A program made the position numbers and the translations under genes. From Cornus controversa (lineage: Eukaryota > Streptophyta > Magnoliopsida > Cornales > Cornaceae), in contig CM048847.1 of assembly GCA_026545225.1 (NCBI GenBank), positions 10,844,501 through 10,908,500 on the forward strand: a stretch of 64,000 nucleotides of DNA, given 5' to 3'. The first letter of the stretch is position 1, and each line of letters opens with the position of its first letter. The notes below the pieces were generated by a model. The model saw only the letters and a program-made list of their open reading frames with translations, ran no database searches and was not told the DNA's origin. Shown here piece after piece: positions 11,246 through 23,060 of this stretch.

Positions 11246-12486
11246 TGTAGAGACCGTGCCAAGTTTTGGCTAATTTTTCAACATTTATTTCTTTAAACAC
11301 ATTTTAAATGATATTTAACATATTTTGAATGCAGAAAAAATGTTTAGGAAGTGTTTTAAAGGTTTTGGTAAGTTTTCAAAAGATTTAGAAAAGTTTGACT
11401 TTTTGGTCAACCGGGGCCCGGGAATCTCGGAGAAATTCCAAAAAAATTTATTTTTGGATATGGACTAAAAGAAATTTTTTGAATGTCTTGGAAGTGATTT
11501 CGAGTCCAACTGACCTTTCAAGAATTAATTCAGAGGTTGGGAGGGTACGTTAAGTGACCCGGGGGCAAAATGGTCTTTTCGTGCCCCTATGAATGGAATA
11601 AATATCTGGGGGGCCAAAGATATTCATTTTTATGGATCTCTCTCTCTCTAAAGCTCCTACTTTATCTCTCTCCCTTCTTTCTAGAATTTGGAAGGTTTAA
11701 GGTGTGATTTGGACCTTCCCGAAGAAGGAAAGTGTGTAGAGGGCGTCAAGGGCATCAGTTTGAACCGATCAAAACCTTCATTTCATAAAGTTGGGATGGC
11801 TGAGATCTCTAAAAGTGGGATTCAAAGCCTAAGACTCGAGGTAGGGGTGCTAGACTCATTCTTACTTTGATCTTATAGGTCACTTTTATGTGACATGCAG
11901 GATAGATTTAATTTCTTGAGCCTAGGGTTATGTATATGTGTATATATGTATACCATTGTGATTTATGCATGTAAAAATGTCTAACATGTTGGTTAGGGCT
12001 TATATATGTTGTGTATGTGCAAATGTGACACTGAATGCTTTTGAGGAAAAATGTGTTCATTTGGTGAAAACCTGAAAATGTGGGTGTTTATAGATTTATG
12101 CATGAAAGTTATGACTTTTTCTTGTAAAATGCATAAGCATGATGATTTTCAGGATGTGAGTGTGATAGCATTGTGACAATCTTGAAGTGGGAGGAAAATG
12201 CATTGATTTGATAAAATGCATTGCATTGTGTTGGTTGAGTGTATTGATGTGATTATGTACACTATGTGAAAAGTGAGATTTTTGGGGCATGACAACATTG
12301 AGAATTAAGATAAGTGCATAACCCCTAGGGTGAAAGACCCAAGACTTGGCCAAGCGTATGGTGCATCCATCGGATAGTAAACCGAGAAGCGTAAGCAAAG
12401 TTTGGGTGCCGAAGAGACCCTTACTATGGAGGTGGTGTGATAAGCTAGTCCCCATTGAATTGATTTTTGAAAATTTGTGGCATGAG

Positions 12487-12527
<41 letters not shown>

Positions 12528-13863
12528 TTGTGACTTCCCAATTTGATATATATATATATATATGCATTGAGATGTGGAGCATCACTCATGATTTGAAAAT
12601 GTGATTGTTTATGGGTTAAAAGGCATGTATACTTGTCATGTAGACAAGTAGTGATTTCATGAGCATTCATGCATAGCTGATGGGTTGGAGTGGGGACGGG
12701 TGGATCATTTCTGTTGAGCCGCAGTGGTGTTCATCCCTTTATTCCAAACTTTTTTAGATAAAGCACCGATGGAGCACGAAGTATGATTAGCCCAATGAAC
12801 CTTGTTGAGTTTTTTTTTTTTTTTGAGATTTTTGGCCTTTTGAGATGAAGATAAATGTCCATGCCAGCTTGTGGCATGTTGACTATGGTTGTAGTGTTGC
12901 CTTTACATTTGTATCTCCTTTTGTATATGAACTTCTAATGTAAGTGCCACACTTGTAGACATGAGACCTTTCTTTTGGGTTGTAGTTATATTTTGGACAA
13001 ATGTAACTTGTGTGTATGCTTGGACTATGTGCTTGTTGTATATGATAAAATAATGGACTTGGTTATGAAATGTTGTTAAGAGCATCTACTTTTATTTTAT
13101 GGACTAAAATAATTCTTGGATAGTTTCATTTTTGGATAAAATATGTTTATGAGTGAGAATGACTCATATTGGTATATGATTTGATTATGAGCATGATTTA
13201 GGACTTGTGAATGATTTAAACTCCTTTCTTACATGGTTTGGAGGTTGTTGGAATCAATTATGTTGGTAGAAATGGCCTTGAAGGTCAAAAAGGACCATTT
13301 GAAAAGTTTCAGCTTTTGGGTAGTTCGATGCTTCGATGTCCCAAGTTCGATGCATTGAAAAACTTGTAGAGATTTTGGAATGTAAAAGTCTTGAGAGCTA
13401 TTTTTGGATGATTCTTGTTCGATGCATCGAACTCATCACTTCGATGGATCAAAGTCACTTTTTACAGCATACCCTGAAAATTGCATAAAACTTCAATCGG
13501 GCATAACTTCTTCTTTTTAAGTCAAAATTGAGCGTCATTTTTTTAAAAATTGAGTATTTTCTGATTCTCTATCCAATGGAGCAAGTCTCAGCTTCAGATT
13601 CCAAACATGTGAAGTGTTGAATTCTGAAAGTGGGGGATTCATGAGAGTGCGGATAAATAGAATTCCCACTAAGGTGTTTGATTTGGTGTAGGGCCATTAG
13701 GGTTGGATAAGATGGAGTTATGCACATCTTTATACTAGAATAGAGTTAAGATTGTGTAGTAATTAAGAGTATAGAGATTTCATTAGTGATTGATGAGGTG
13801 ATTCAGTGAGTGGCAATTCAATCACCCTTGGTTTTCGGAGAACGAAAATCAGGGCGTGATAAC
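11246..13863 (+). repeat. 5' LTR of element A
   Basis: Starts TGTAGAGACCGTGCC and ends GGGCGTGATAAC directly before the primer site. It holds, in order, a CT-rich leader near 11,640, GAGGTAGGGGTGCTAGAC (11,839), a GGGT/ACCC hairpin with a CCGAAG loop (12,405-12,421), two (AT)n tracts, the GAGCCGCAGTGGTG block (12,716), the CATGCC/GGCATG hairpin (12,860-12,878), and TTCGATGCATCGAA-type palindromes (13,326-13,446). It is the same length within 1 bp as the 3' LTR. Confidence 0.9.
12488..12563. repeat. Paired (AT)n microsatellites in LTR A
   Basis: An AT run at 12,488-12,524 and another at 12,546-12,563 are separated by about 21 bp. The C/D LTRs have paired AT runs at the homologous place (about 55,883/55,922 and 63,539/63,583); the 3' LTR of A has only one, at about 38,894-38,916. 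The short open frames crossing them encode repeated Tyr-Ile and are spurious. Confidence 0.9.
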
Positions 13864-13864
13864 T

Positions 13865-13882
13865 TGGTATCAAAGCTCTAGG
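13865..13882 (+). other. Primer binding site of element A (tRNA-Met type)
   Basis: TGGTATCAAAGCTCTAGG lies one base after the LTR. It closely resembles the complement of the 3' end of plant initiator tRNA-Met (TGGTATCAGAGC core), the usual minus-strand primer of this group. One core base differs. Confidence 0.8.
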
Positions 13883-14163
13883 TCAGAATGCCTAGGGACG
13901 ATTGGAAATGGTTGGACCATGTTTGAAATTAAATGGAATTGATGATTTATAGGATCATAACCTCAAACTTAGGATCCTAGAATTAAAGATCTTTGAATGT
14001 GAACTAAGGCTAGGTGCATATTATATAAAAAAATTTATGTGCTTATTTGTTGGATATGACATGCTACCTTGAAATATATAAGTATTTTAATTATGCATGA
14101 AGTGAATTGGGAATGCATTCATGCTTGAAGTTCTAAGTGTCTTCTTATCATCTATATAGAAAG

Positions 14164-15076
14164 ATGCCACCACGTAGAGCTTGTGGGGATATACCACCAG
14201 TAGCTCCCACAGATGGAGGGCAATTTATGCGTGACATGGTCACTACCATGCGACAAGAGCAGCTCCTCCTAGCCGAATGATAACAGCATTGGGGCACATC
14301 AAGAAGCACAATCCGCCAACCTATTCAGGGGGATCCAATCCAATGGTGGTAGAAAACTGGTTAGATCAGATTGTCAAACTCCTTACCGTGCTTAAATAGA
14401 TGGGGACTTGAGGGTGAAAGTGGCCACTCATTATCTAATAGATGAGGCCAGTCGTTGGTGGAAATTTATCAAAGACTACCATGACATTGAGGCGATGGAT
14501 TGGGATATGTTTCAAGTACTCTTCTTTGAGAAGTACTTCCTAGTAATGGTGAAAGACAGTATGAGGAGAGAGTTCTTCAACTTGACTCAGGGTACGATGA
14601 CTGTAATGGAGTACGAGATAAAGTTCACATCTTTGGCTCGATTTACAAAAGAGATGATTCCAATAGAAGAGTTGAAGATCAAGCAATTCATAAGAGGTCT
14701 CCAACCCAATTTGAGAGATAGAGTTGGGATTTTGGGCTTGACCAACTATGCTGTGGTGGTGGAGAGGACTTTGGTAGCCGAGGAGCTCGATAATGACAAC
14801 CAAAGGATAAGGGAAGCAAAGAACCACACAAGCAGCATGGGGTCCCTTCCGGACAATTGTGCTAGAAAGAGGTGAAAGGATGGTGGCTCATTCTCACAAG
14901 GACAACAAATCCAATCGATAGCATCTGTGCCTATACCTACTAGATCTACCCAATCTAGAGTGGTTTACTTCAACTGTCAAAAGCCAGGACACAAAATGGC
15001 TAAGTGTACACAGGGACAAGCCACTGCAGAGACGGGCAAGAGGTGCTTTCATTACCAGTAAATGGGACACATTAGT
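14164..15076 (+). pseudogene. gag of element A, first part, broken
   Basis: Starts with ATG at 14,164 (MPPRRA). It runs about 36 codons through a GGQFMRDMV motif shared with C/D gag and then hits a deletion relative to them and a stop. The longest readable part (14,408-14,875) has the capsid-like region (HYLIDEASRWWKFIKDYHD, EYEIKFTSLARFTKEMIP). A first zinc knuckle follows near 14,962 (FNCQKPGHKMAKC). The second (15,045-15,076) has a Cys changed to Tyr and a stop before MGHIS, where Athila G interrupts it. Downstream codons resume at 26,224. Gag would coat the element RNA in cytoplasmic particles. Frameshifts and stops make it non-functional. Confidence 0.85.
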
Positions 15077-16552
15077 TGATAGGCGTTGAATGTTACGCAT
15101 TATAGCCTCTTAACTTATGTATTTTATTCTCTTAGTGATAGATTATTTTTAGGGCCTTAATGATTATTTTAGTTAAAACCAAGCTTTTGGACTTTTAAAG
15201 AAGACATCCAAGATGGTTAGATGAAGCCTACACCAAGGAGAACCATTCAACCATTTATTTTAACTCAATTCAGTCCAAGGAAGAGGTCCAAGAAAATTAC
15301 AGCTGCTTAATAAGGTTTCGGGCCTGAAGCCCAAATCTGCGCATAATACAGTCTTAATCCCATTTTGGAAAACGGACCAGAAGTCTTATTTTTGAGCTTC
15401 AAATCGACATAATTTTTGCTTAACTAAAACAAAATTTGATTCTGCACACTTTTGTATTTCACAAAAATTTCGTAAATCGGACTTCTAGTGGGTCAAAAGT
15501 TAGGCCGAAGTCAGCAGAAAAAACCCACTTGATTAGTGCTGCGGGAAACCCTAATTTATTCCTAATTGGATTAGGACTTTGGTGTATTCTCTTGGGGAAT
15601 AAAGTGAAGAATTAGAGGCTGAATTAAGGAGGAGAAAAGGAAATATTGGAGAGTCTGAGAGTGCTGAGAAGAGAACAGAAACATATTTGCAGAGCCATTG
15701 GAGAACGAAGTCATACGCATAATTCATGAAGATAATGCCTTCTTCCTCAACAGTTGAAGCTTCTTCTTCTACCATGAGCGGCTAGTTCATCCACTAGGGT
15801 TTTGATGTAGCCCTAACAAAGCATCAATGGTTTGATTATTTTAATTATTGGGGACCTTTATATACATGCATAGATTGTGTAATTCAGAGGATTCTTATTA
15901 TAGAATTGAGCAATAAAAGTCTTGTAAATTTAATCTCAATGATTTCTTATCTTGTCTTAGATATTTAGTTGTTGTTATTGAGCTCAATCTCTCTTATTTT
16001 CTGTGATTATGAGAGCAATTATTACACAATGGTAATCACTGAATATATTGTTAAGAGCTTTGATGGATTGTGCCTAGAGAAGATGAATCATACTGCACCC
16101 TAGATTAGAGTAGTTAGGCAGATGTCCTATGCCAATCGAAGATAGTCCATGGCTTAGCCTTAATCATATGTTATCTTCTTGACGGATGAAGGTGAGCTTA
16201 TAGCCACCGACACCACTTATGCATGATGTAATTCCCCTATAGTTGATTCAATTGACCATTGATTGTGGAGTCAGTGGTGAAGTCAAACACCCTAGATTTC
16301 TCTCATATTATCTTCACTATCTGTTTACTTTGTTTTATTTTATTTTACATTTTTAATTAATTTAGTTTAAAAATCAGAATTCTTTTCTTATAAATTTAAT
16401 TAGAATTAGTTCCGTATTCCAACTCATCAGACCATAATCCCTGAGGTACGATACCCCTTTTGATAGCCCTATTATGCAAGGAATTCATTCTATTGCAAGG
16501 TGTGGAAATTTTTAATTGATATACTTTTTTAGTCACACTCACACATGAATCA
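15077..16552 (+). repeat. 5' LTR of Athila G
   Basis: 1,476 bp from TGATAGGCGTTG to CACATGAATCA, collinear with the 3' LTR (1,511 bp) but with several small indels and substitutions, so insertion is not very recent. A TTTATATACATG box near 15,857 is the best core-promoter candidate. Confidence 0.9.
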
Positions 16553-16557
16553 ATTTT

Positions 16558-16575
16558 TGGCGCCGTTGCCGGGGA
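16558..16575 (+). other. Primer binding site of Athila G (tRNA-Asp)
   Basis: TGGCGCCGTTGCCGGGGA starts 5 bp after the LTR. It is the complement of the 3' end of plant tRNA-Asp (GTC), including CCA, which is the characteristic Athila primer. Confidence 0.93.
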
Positions 16576-16697
16576 TTATCTATTTGATTGATTGGATTTT
16601 ATAGAATTAATTTTAATTGGATTTTTAGTTTAGGAAATTTTTATATTTTATTTTTAACTTTGTTTTTGTTTTCTTTTCAGGTACTTTTGGTTAATAT

Positions 16698-19600
16698 ATG
16701 CAAGGTCATCGTTCTGTAGCTGATCCTTTGATACCTCTTGATCCTAAGCCTGAACGTACTCTTAGACAACAGAGGAACATCCCTGTTGATATCATTGTGC
16801 AAGAGGAAGAATTAATTGAAGATATGGCAAAAGAGAGGAATAACAACCTTATTCCTAATGCTGATGAAGAAAGAGCTAGACTGCTGAGGGACTACTATGT
16901 TCCTGAGACATATACCTCACTAGCAGGTTTTCAACTGCCCAATGTCACAGCACAGAATTATGAGATCAAGTCCAGCATTATTCAGATGCTTCCATCTTAT
17001 TTTGGGCTGACTCAAGAAGACCCTTACAAGCATCTAGATGAATTTATTGAAGTGTGCTCAACTACTAAAATTCATAACTTCTCTGAAGATGCTTTCAGAA
17101 TGAGACTTTTTCTATTCTCCTTGAAATACAAAGTAAAGTATTGGTTCAATATTCTACCGGCAGGTTCTATCACGACTTGGACTCAGATGCAACATGAGTT
17201 TCTCAAGAAGTATTTTCCGATAAGGAAGACCAATTAATTCAGACGTGCTATCACTGGTTTCTCTCAACATGAGGTGGAACAATTTTATGAGACATGGGAA
17301 AGATTCAAGGACCTTCTTAGGAAGTGTCCCCATCATCAAGTTCCTAAGTGGCAACTAGTGCAGAGTTTTCATGAAGGGCTCACAGAAGCCAACAGACAGA
17401 TGGTTGATGCATCTTGTGGAGGTAGTTTTATGTTGAAGAGTGAAGAAGAGGCATGGACCTTATTTAAAAATCTTAGTGACAACTCTCTACAACATGTGTC
17501 CTCTACTCGTTCTAGCAGACATGCCACTACAAGGAAGGCTAATGGAATTTATGAGGTTGGTGCTTTAAAAGCTATGCCAACCGACATTGATTTAATTGCA
17601 CAGAAGGTAGCAGCAATTATGGCTGCCAATCAAACTCCTTCTACTTCAAATTCTTCATTACTAGGCCCTTGTGAATTTTGCTCTAGTCTTATGCATAATG
17701 TGAGCAATTGTCCTTCAGTGGGGCAATTTTATGATGTTCAACACGAGCAAGTCCAAGCTAAATTCACTGGACCAATGAATCCTCTACTAGGTAATACTTA
17801 CAATCCCACATGGAGGAATCATCCTGGTTTTTCTTATAGTAACCAAGGGGCAGCAATGCAACCGTCATATCAACCTAGGACCTTTGTGCCTTAACAGCAA
17901 TTTCAAACACAAAGTCCTATGGCCCAAAGAATTTCTGCTATTGAAGACAAGCTGACACTTACTCTGTCAAAATTTGACAAGCTTGATTCTCTTATAGAGA
18001 CAGTACAAGCTACTGCAGCAACAGTACAATCTACAGTTCAGCTAGTGCACTCGCATTCTCAATCCATTGCCAAACTGGAATCTCAGTTTGGACAGCTTGC
18101 TACTTCATTGAGTAGAAAAGAAGAAGGGAAGCTCCCTAGTCAACCAATTGCTAATCCAAGGGGGATGCAAGCTTCCACAAGCAACTCACACCATAAGCAA
18201 CTCCAAGCTATTACCACTTTGAGAAGTGGGAAAATAATTGATAATAAAGTGGGTGAGAAGAAAGAAGAAGAAAAGGTGACCACAAGTCCAAGTGCTGAAA
18301 TTTCGTATGAGCCCAAGGCTCCTTTCCCACAACGTTTTCTTGAAGCATCTAGATTGGGAAAGCAAGGGGACAAGCTGCATGACATGATGGAGGTGTTTCG
18401 ACAAGTGAAGATTAATTTGTCACTCCTTGATGCCATCAAGCAAATTCCTCCTTATGCTAAATTCTTGAAGGACTTGTGCACTTAGAAAAGGCGTTCTAAA
18501 AGCCATATGCCAAAGAAAGTGATGATGCCACAACAAGTAAGTTTGATAACTCAGCAGTGTACTCCTCCCAAGTACAAAGATCCTGGTGCTCCAACTATCT
18601 CATGCATCATTGGTGAGCACCATGTAGATAAAGCTCTTCTTGATTTGGGTGCAAGTGTGAATTTGCTACCCTATTCAGTCTACTTACAATTGGGCTTGGG
18701 AGAATTGAAGCCTACCTCGGTGGTATCGCAATTTATAGATAGATCAACAAAGCAACCACGAGGAATCATAGAAGATGTGCTCAATAAAGTGGACAAGTTC
18801 TACTTTCTTGTTGATTTCATTGTACTTGACACTGAGCCAGTTCATAATCCGAAGAGGCATATTCCAGTGATCCTTGGTCGACCTTTCTTAGCTACAACTG
18901 ATGCCTGCATAAATTGCAGGTCGGGGATCATGGATATTTCATTTGGCAACATGAATGTCAAGCTTAATGTGTTCAATGCTATCCAACACCCTCCAGATCA
19001 GAGTGATGTGTTCTGCATGGATGATATTGATGAATGTGTAGAGGAATTTGTGTCATCCTCTATATCTCGAAACTCCTTGGAGGTATATAAGTCTCTTTAC
19101 GACTGCGAGAACATTAATGATGAAGGGTTGTGTTTAGAAGTGCATTCTATGCTGGAAGTGGATGGTATTCAGAATACTCCACCTTGGAGAATTCCAATTG
19201 AGCCACTACCTTCTCTCTCTAGCACTCCCTTAGGGCCTTCATTGGAGTCCCCTCCAGAATTAGAGTTGAAGCCTTTGCCTGACAAATTAAAGTATGTATT
19301 TTTGGGGGCACAAAAAACTCTTCCTGTTATAATTGCCTCTAATCTGACAGAAATTCAAGAGAAGAGCTTAGTAGAGGTTTTATATCAACATCGTGAAGCA
19401 ATTAGGTCGAGTGTTGCTGATCTTAAGGGCATTGATCCCTCAATTTGCATGCACAAAATCCATTTGGAAGAAGGATGTAAGCCAACTAGAGAGGCACAGA
19501 GGCGACTGAACCCCAACATGAAAGAGGTAGTAAAGAAAGAGGTTGTCAAGTTACTTAATGCAAGTATCATTTATCCAATTTCTGACAGCACATGGGTGAG

Positions 19601-20963
19601 TCCAACACAAGTGGTTCCTAAGAAGTCTGGCCTTACCATTGTCCCTAACTCTATGGGAGAGCTTGTTCCACAACGTACTGCCACAGGTTGGTGTGTTTGC
19701 ATTGATTACAGAAAGCTCAATTCTATGACAAGGAAGGATCACTTTCCTCTTTCATTTATTGATCAAATACTTGAAAGGTTAGCTGGTCAGAGCTATTATT
19801 GCTTTCTAGATGGTTACTCTGGTTATAACCAAGTGGCTATGGATCCAGAAGATCAAGAGAAAACCACTTTCACTTATCCCTTTGGTACTTTTGCTTATCG
19901 TCGTATGCCATTTGGATTATGTAATGCTCCGGCGACATTCCAGAGGTGTATGATGGCCATCTTTTCTTACATGGTGGAAAAATTCTTGGAGGTGTTCATG
20001 GATGATTTCTCTATTTTTGGATCATCCTTTGAACACTGTCTGGGTAATTTATCACTAGTACTTCAAAGGTGCCGAGAGCGTAATTTGGTACTTAGTTGGG
20101 AGAAGAGCCATTTTATAGTGAAAGAATGTATTGTATTGGGCCATATTATTTCAGAGAGAGGCATTGAAGTTAATAAAGCAAAGATCGACCTAATTGCAAC
20201 TCTGCCTCATCCAACTTCAATTAGGCAAGTTCGATCTTTCTTAGGCCATGTTGGGTTCTATAGAAGATTCATCAAGGATTTCAGTAAAATTGCTCGACCA
20301 TTGTGCCATTTGTTATCTAAAGATGCTCCCTTTATCTTTGATGAAGAATGTGTGCAAGCTTTTGAAAAGCTTGGGTCTCTGTTATCCTCTGCACCAATCA
20401 TGCAATCTCCAAAATGGGCTTTACCTTTTGAAATCATGTGTGATGCCTCTGATTATGCAGTGGGAGCAGTGTTGGGACAAAGAGAAGAGAAACGGCCATA
20501 TGTAATCTATTACGCTAGTAAGACTCTCTCTGATACCCAATTCAATTATACAACCACAGAGAAAGAGCTTCTAGCTGTAGTATCTGCCTTGGACAAGTTT
20601 CGTTCTTATTTATTAGGGTCCAAGGTGGTCGTCTACTCTGATCATGCAGCATTGAGACAATTATTGGCAAAGAAATAAACCAAACCGCGTCTTATTCGAT
20701 GGATTTTATTGCTGCAAGAATTCAATTTGGAAATAAAAGACAAAAAGGGGACTGAGAATGTGGTTGCGGATCATTTATCTCGGATTGAGTTTAAGCCGGT
20801 GATCGATGCATTACCTATTCAAGACTCATTCCCGGATGAGAAATTGTTTAGAAATGGTTTGATGAAAGTTAATGGGCAAAGGTTGAAGCATTGTGTGGAA
20901 GGATGTGTGCCAAGAAGAGACGTAGAGTCCGTCGACTTGACGGATCCCGTCTATCCGACTTAA
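16698..20963 (+). pseudogene. Athila G gag-pol, one frame with four stops, integrase deleted
   Basis: A single reading frame runs from the ATG at 16,698 to 20,963, interrupted only by stops at 17,235, 17,892, 18,483 and 20,676. Gag carries a CX2CX4HX4C knuckle (CEFC...H...C, about 17,671-17,712). Protease has DLGASVNLLP near 18,645. Reverse transcriptase has YRKLN (about 19,708), MPFGL and the catalytic FMDD (about 19,995). RNase H has CDAS, the TTTEKELLA segment and SDHAALR, ending VVADHLSRI (about 20,790). Next, DEKLF is followed within about 6 residues by KVNGQRLKH, a motif I know from the C-terminal end of Athila integrase. The zinc finger and D,D-35-E core are therefore missing, without loss of frame. 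Function when intact: particle formation and reverse transcription. Here it is dead and integration-deficient. Confidence 0.92.
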
Positions 20964-21852
20964 TCCCTTCGGAGAGTTGATCGTCTCCTATGGACGTTAA
21001 ATTGTAGGTTTTGTATGTATTTCTATCCCTTAATTTCTTTAGTTGCTTTGATTTTAATTTTTAGTTTTAGTTTCTTAAGTTTTATTTCAATTCTAGTTGC
21101 GTTTTAATGTTTTTTCTTTGAGTTTTTGATGTATAAGTTGCTTCCAGAGGATGCCAAGAGGTGTACCGAGGTATTTGGACTCAAGACAAGTGAAAAATCG
21201 TGCTCTCGGTCGACCTTGGGCAATGGAGACTCAAAAATATCAAGTCTCGGTTGACCTTGGGCGATGGAGGGTCCAACAGGCATCCAGGGGGGGGGGATCG
21301 ATCGCCCCAGCCAAGGGGGATCGATCGCCCCATGTGAATATTTGAAGATCCCCACCAGCAGGTGGGGGATCGATCGCCCACTCCAAGGGGGATCGATCAC
21401 CCAAGCGTATAAAGGGGCTGGCCGAAAGTTTGCTCTATAAATGGACTCCTTATCCTATTTGGTTGCAACTACTTGCATCTTCTACCTCTTTGAACTCCAA
21501 TTCAAGTCCTACTTTAACCGAAAAATTAATTTCTTCAATTGGTGATTATTAAACAAGAATTCAACATTGATTATCATCATCATCAACATCAAAACCGGAT
21601 CAAGAATCACTAGTTCTCAAAGGAAGCTCTCACTTTTTCAAATTCAACATCAAAGTAAGTGAAGTTTTTCTTTGGTGAAATTGTGTAATTCTTTTTGAGG
21701 GCTTTTGAAGACCAAGTTTGGGGATCAATTTGGTGCATTTACTTGTTTGATTTGAGTGGAAAAATTGCCAAAAAAAGGAGGTTGAAGGTTACAAATTAAT
21801 TGTGCACACCAAGTGTTCGATTTAATTCCTCAACCACACTTTTTCTACTTCT
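20964..21852 (+). other. Athila G spacer with GATCGATC palindromes, before ORF2
   Basis: Non-coding. A repeated CTCGGT-GACCTTGGGC unit occurs at about 21,206 and 21,246. Four GGGGATCGATCGCCC-type palindromes are centred at 21,299, 21,322, 21,371 and 21,394, and a GATCCCCACC/GGTGGGGGATC hairpin lies at 21,348-21,370. TATAAA boxes follow at 21,409 and 21,436. The short open frames here are repeat by-products. Confidence 0.8.
21296..21442 (+). promoter_or_regulatory. Candidate internal promoter of Athila G
   Basis: Four GATCGATC palindromes and a strong hairpin precede two TATAAA-like boxes (GTATAAAGG at about 21,408 and CTATAAATG at about 21,435). These lie 410-450 bp upstream of the ORF2 ATG. 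The arrangement resembles the palindromes-then-TATA layout in the LTR of H. Promoter activity is inference. Confidence 0.4.
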
Positions 21853-23060
21853 ATGGCACCAAAGAGAGCAAGTCACCAAGGTGCTTCAAGTTCACGTAAT
21901 CCTCGCCGAGCGAGGCATGATCCAACCACCGGTTCTTCACGATCTCGCCGAGAAGGTATTTAAGAGAGATGGCATCCAAGGGCTTTGAACTTTGAAACCA
22001 CGTTTGACATAGCCGAACTCTATGGTATGTTTCCTGAGACACGATGGGGGATTTCTGACATCCGTCGTCATCGGTCGGCATCCATTTTTGTTCCACTCTC
22101 TTCTACTATCTACCCGAGGCTTGTCAAGGTATTTTATCAGAACTTAATGTCGACACCTGATGAGCGGGATGTGCTGGAACAATAGTTCGGGTGGACATGT
22201 CATCCATTGCCATGGCCATAGGTTATCCTCATGAGTGCCCAGATGATTTATCCCATATCTATACTCCTCTACCCGACGATTTGTCAGTGGGTAATTTGGT
22301 TGCACGGTTGTGTTCTAATCAGTTTTCTGGGCCGAAAAGGAATGCAGCTTCCAAGTCTTCAATGCCAAATCATTTATGGTTCCTTGACGCTGTTCTACTC
22401 AAGAATGTATGTCCAATTGGACATAAGACCGAGAGACATCAAGAGTTCCTCAGAGCCTTATATGCTATACATTTTGGGCATTGGCTGTCATTCCCACAGA
22501 TTGTCTGGGGCCAGATGGAGAAGTTCTATTCCAAGGTTGTAGCCAAGGCACCAGACAGTGCAAGTGACTGGGAGTTTCCATTCCCTACTATTATTCATCA
22601 GTTGCTTGTGGCACAAGGGTATGCAGTCCATGAGGACGAGCTTGCCTTTCCATATGATCTCCATTATGGCACGCATGACTGGAATTTGAGCCGATCTCAT
22701 ATGCACCAGAGAGTCATAGCGGTGCCTGGTGAAGTATCTCGGTTAGCCCAGGGAGGAGAACATATAGATATACCACCACCGGTGGAAGATCCAGAGGAGA
22801 TGGAGGCAGAGGAAGAGGAGGTGCATGCACAGGCTGGTGGCCATGATTATCAGTATTTAGAGGGGCAGATTGCTGGGTTGACAGCCCAGTTTGGTATCCT
22901 ACAGACAGAGGTCTCCACACAGTTTGGAGCAATGAGGACTGAGATGGTAGATCACTTTCATGACACTTGCCAAGACCAACTAGAGATGAGGAGGATGCTA
23001 CGTGTACTGATGCACCAAGCAAACTTGAATCCGGATGCTCAGTCACCACCACATCATTGA
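21853..23060 (+). pseudogene. Athila G second open frame (envelope position), broken
   Basis: Starts ATG at 21,853 (MAPKRASHQGASSSRNPRR, a basic N-terminus). A stop lies at 21,958, the frame stays open again to a stop at 22,183, and a frameshift near 22,185 leads into a 289-codon open frame to 23,060. That part has PHECPDDLSHIY, a mid region rich in aromatic residues, an acidic stretch (EEMEAEEEEVHAQ) and a C-terminal heptad-like run (QIAGLTAQFGILQTEVSTQF), suggesting a coiled coil. I see no signal peptide or convincing membrane segment. It occupies the place of the extra gene downstream of pol in Athila elements. Its function is unknown to me, and calling it an envelope is not supported. Confidence 0.75.

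Noticed and set aside
12305..12670. Open frames with Tyr-Ile repeats across the AT microsatellite
   Set aside because: Product of (AT)n; not conserved in the sister LTR.
16558..16575. Possible tRNA gene at primer sites (also 13,865, 33,690 and 54,349)
   Set aside because: Only the 18-nt complement of the tRNA 3' end is present beside an LTR; no cloverleaf surrounds it.
22191..23060. Envelope glycoprotein call for Athila ORF2
   Set aside because: Position fits, but no signal peptide, membrane helix or glycoprotein motif could be seen.
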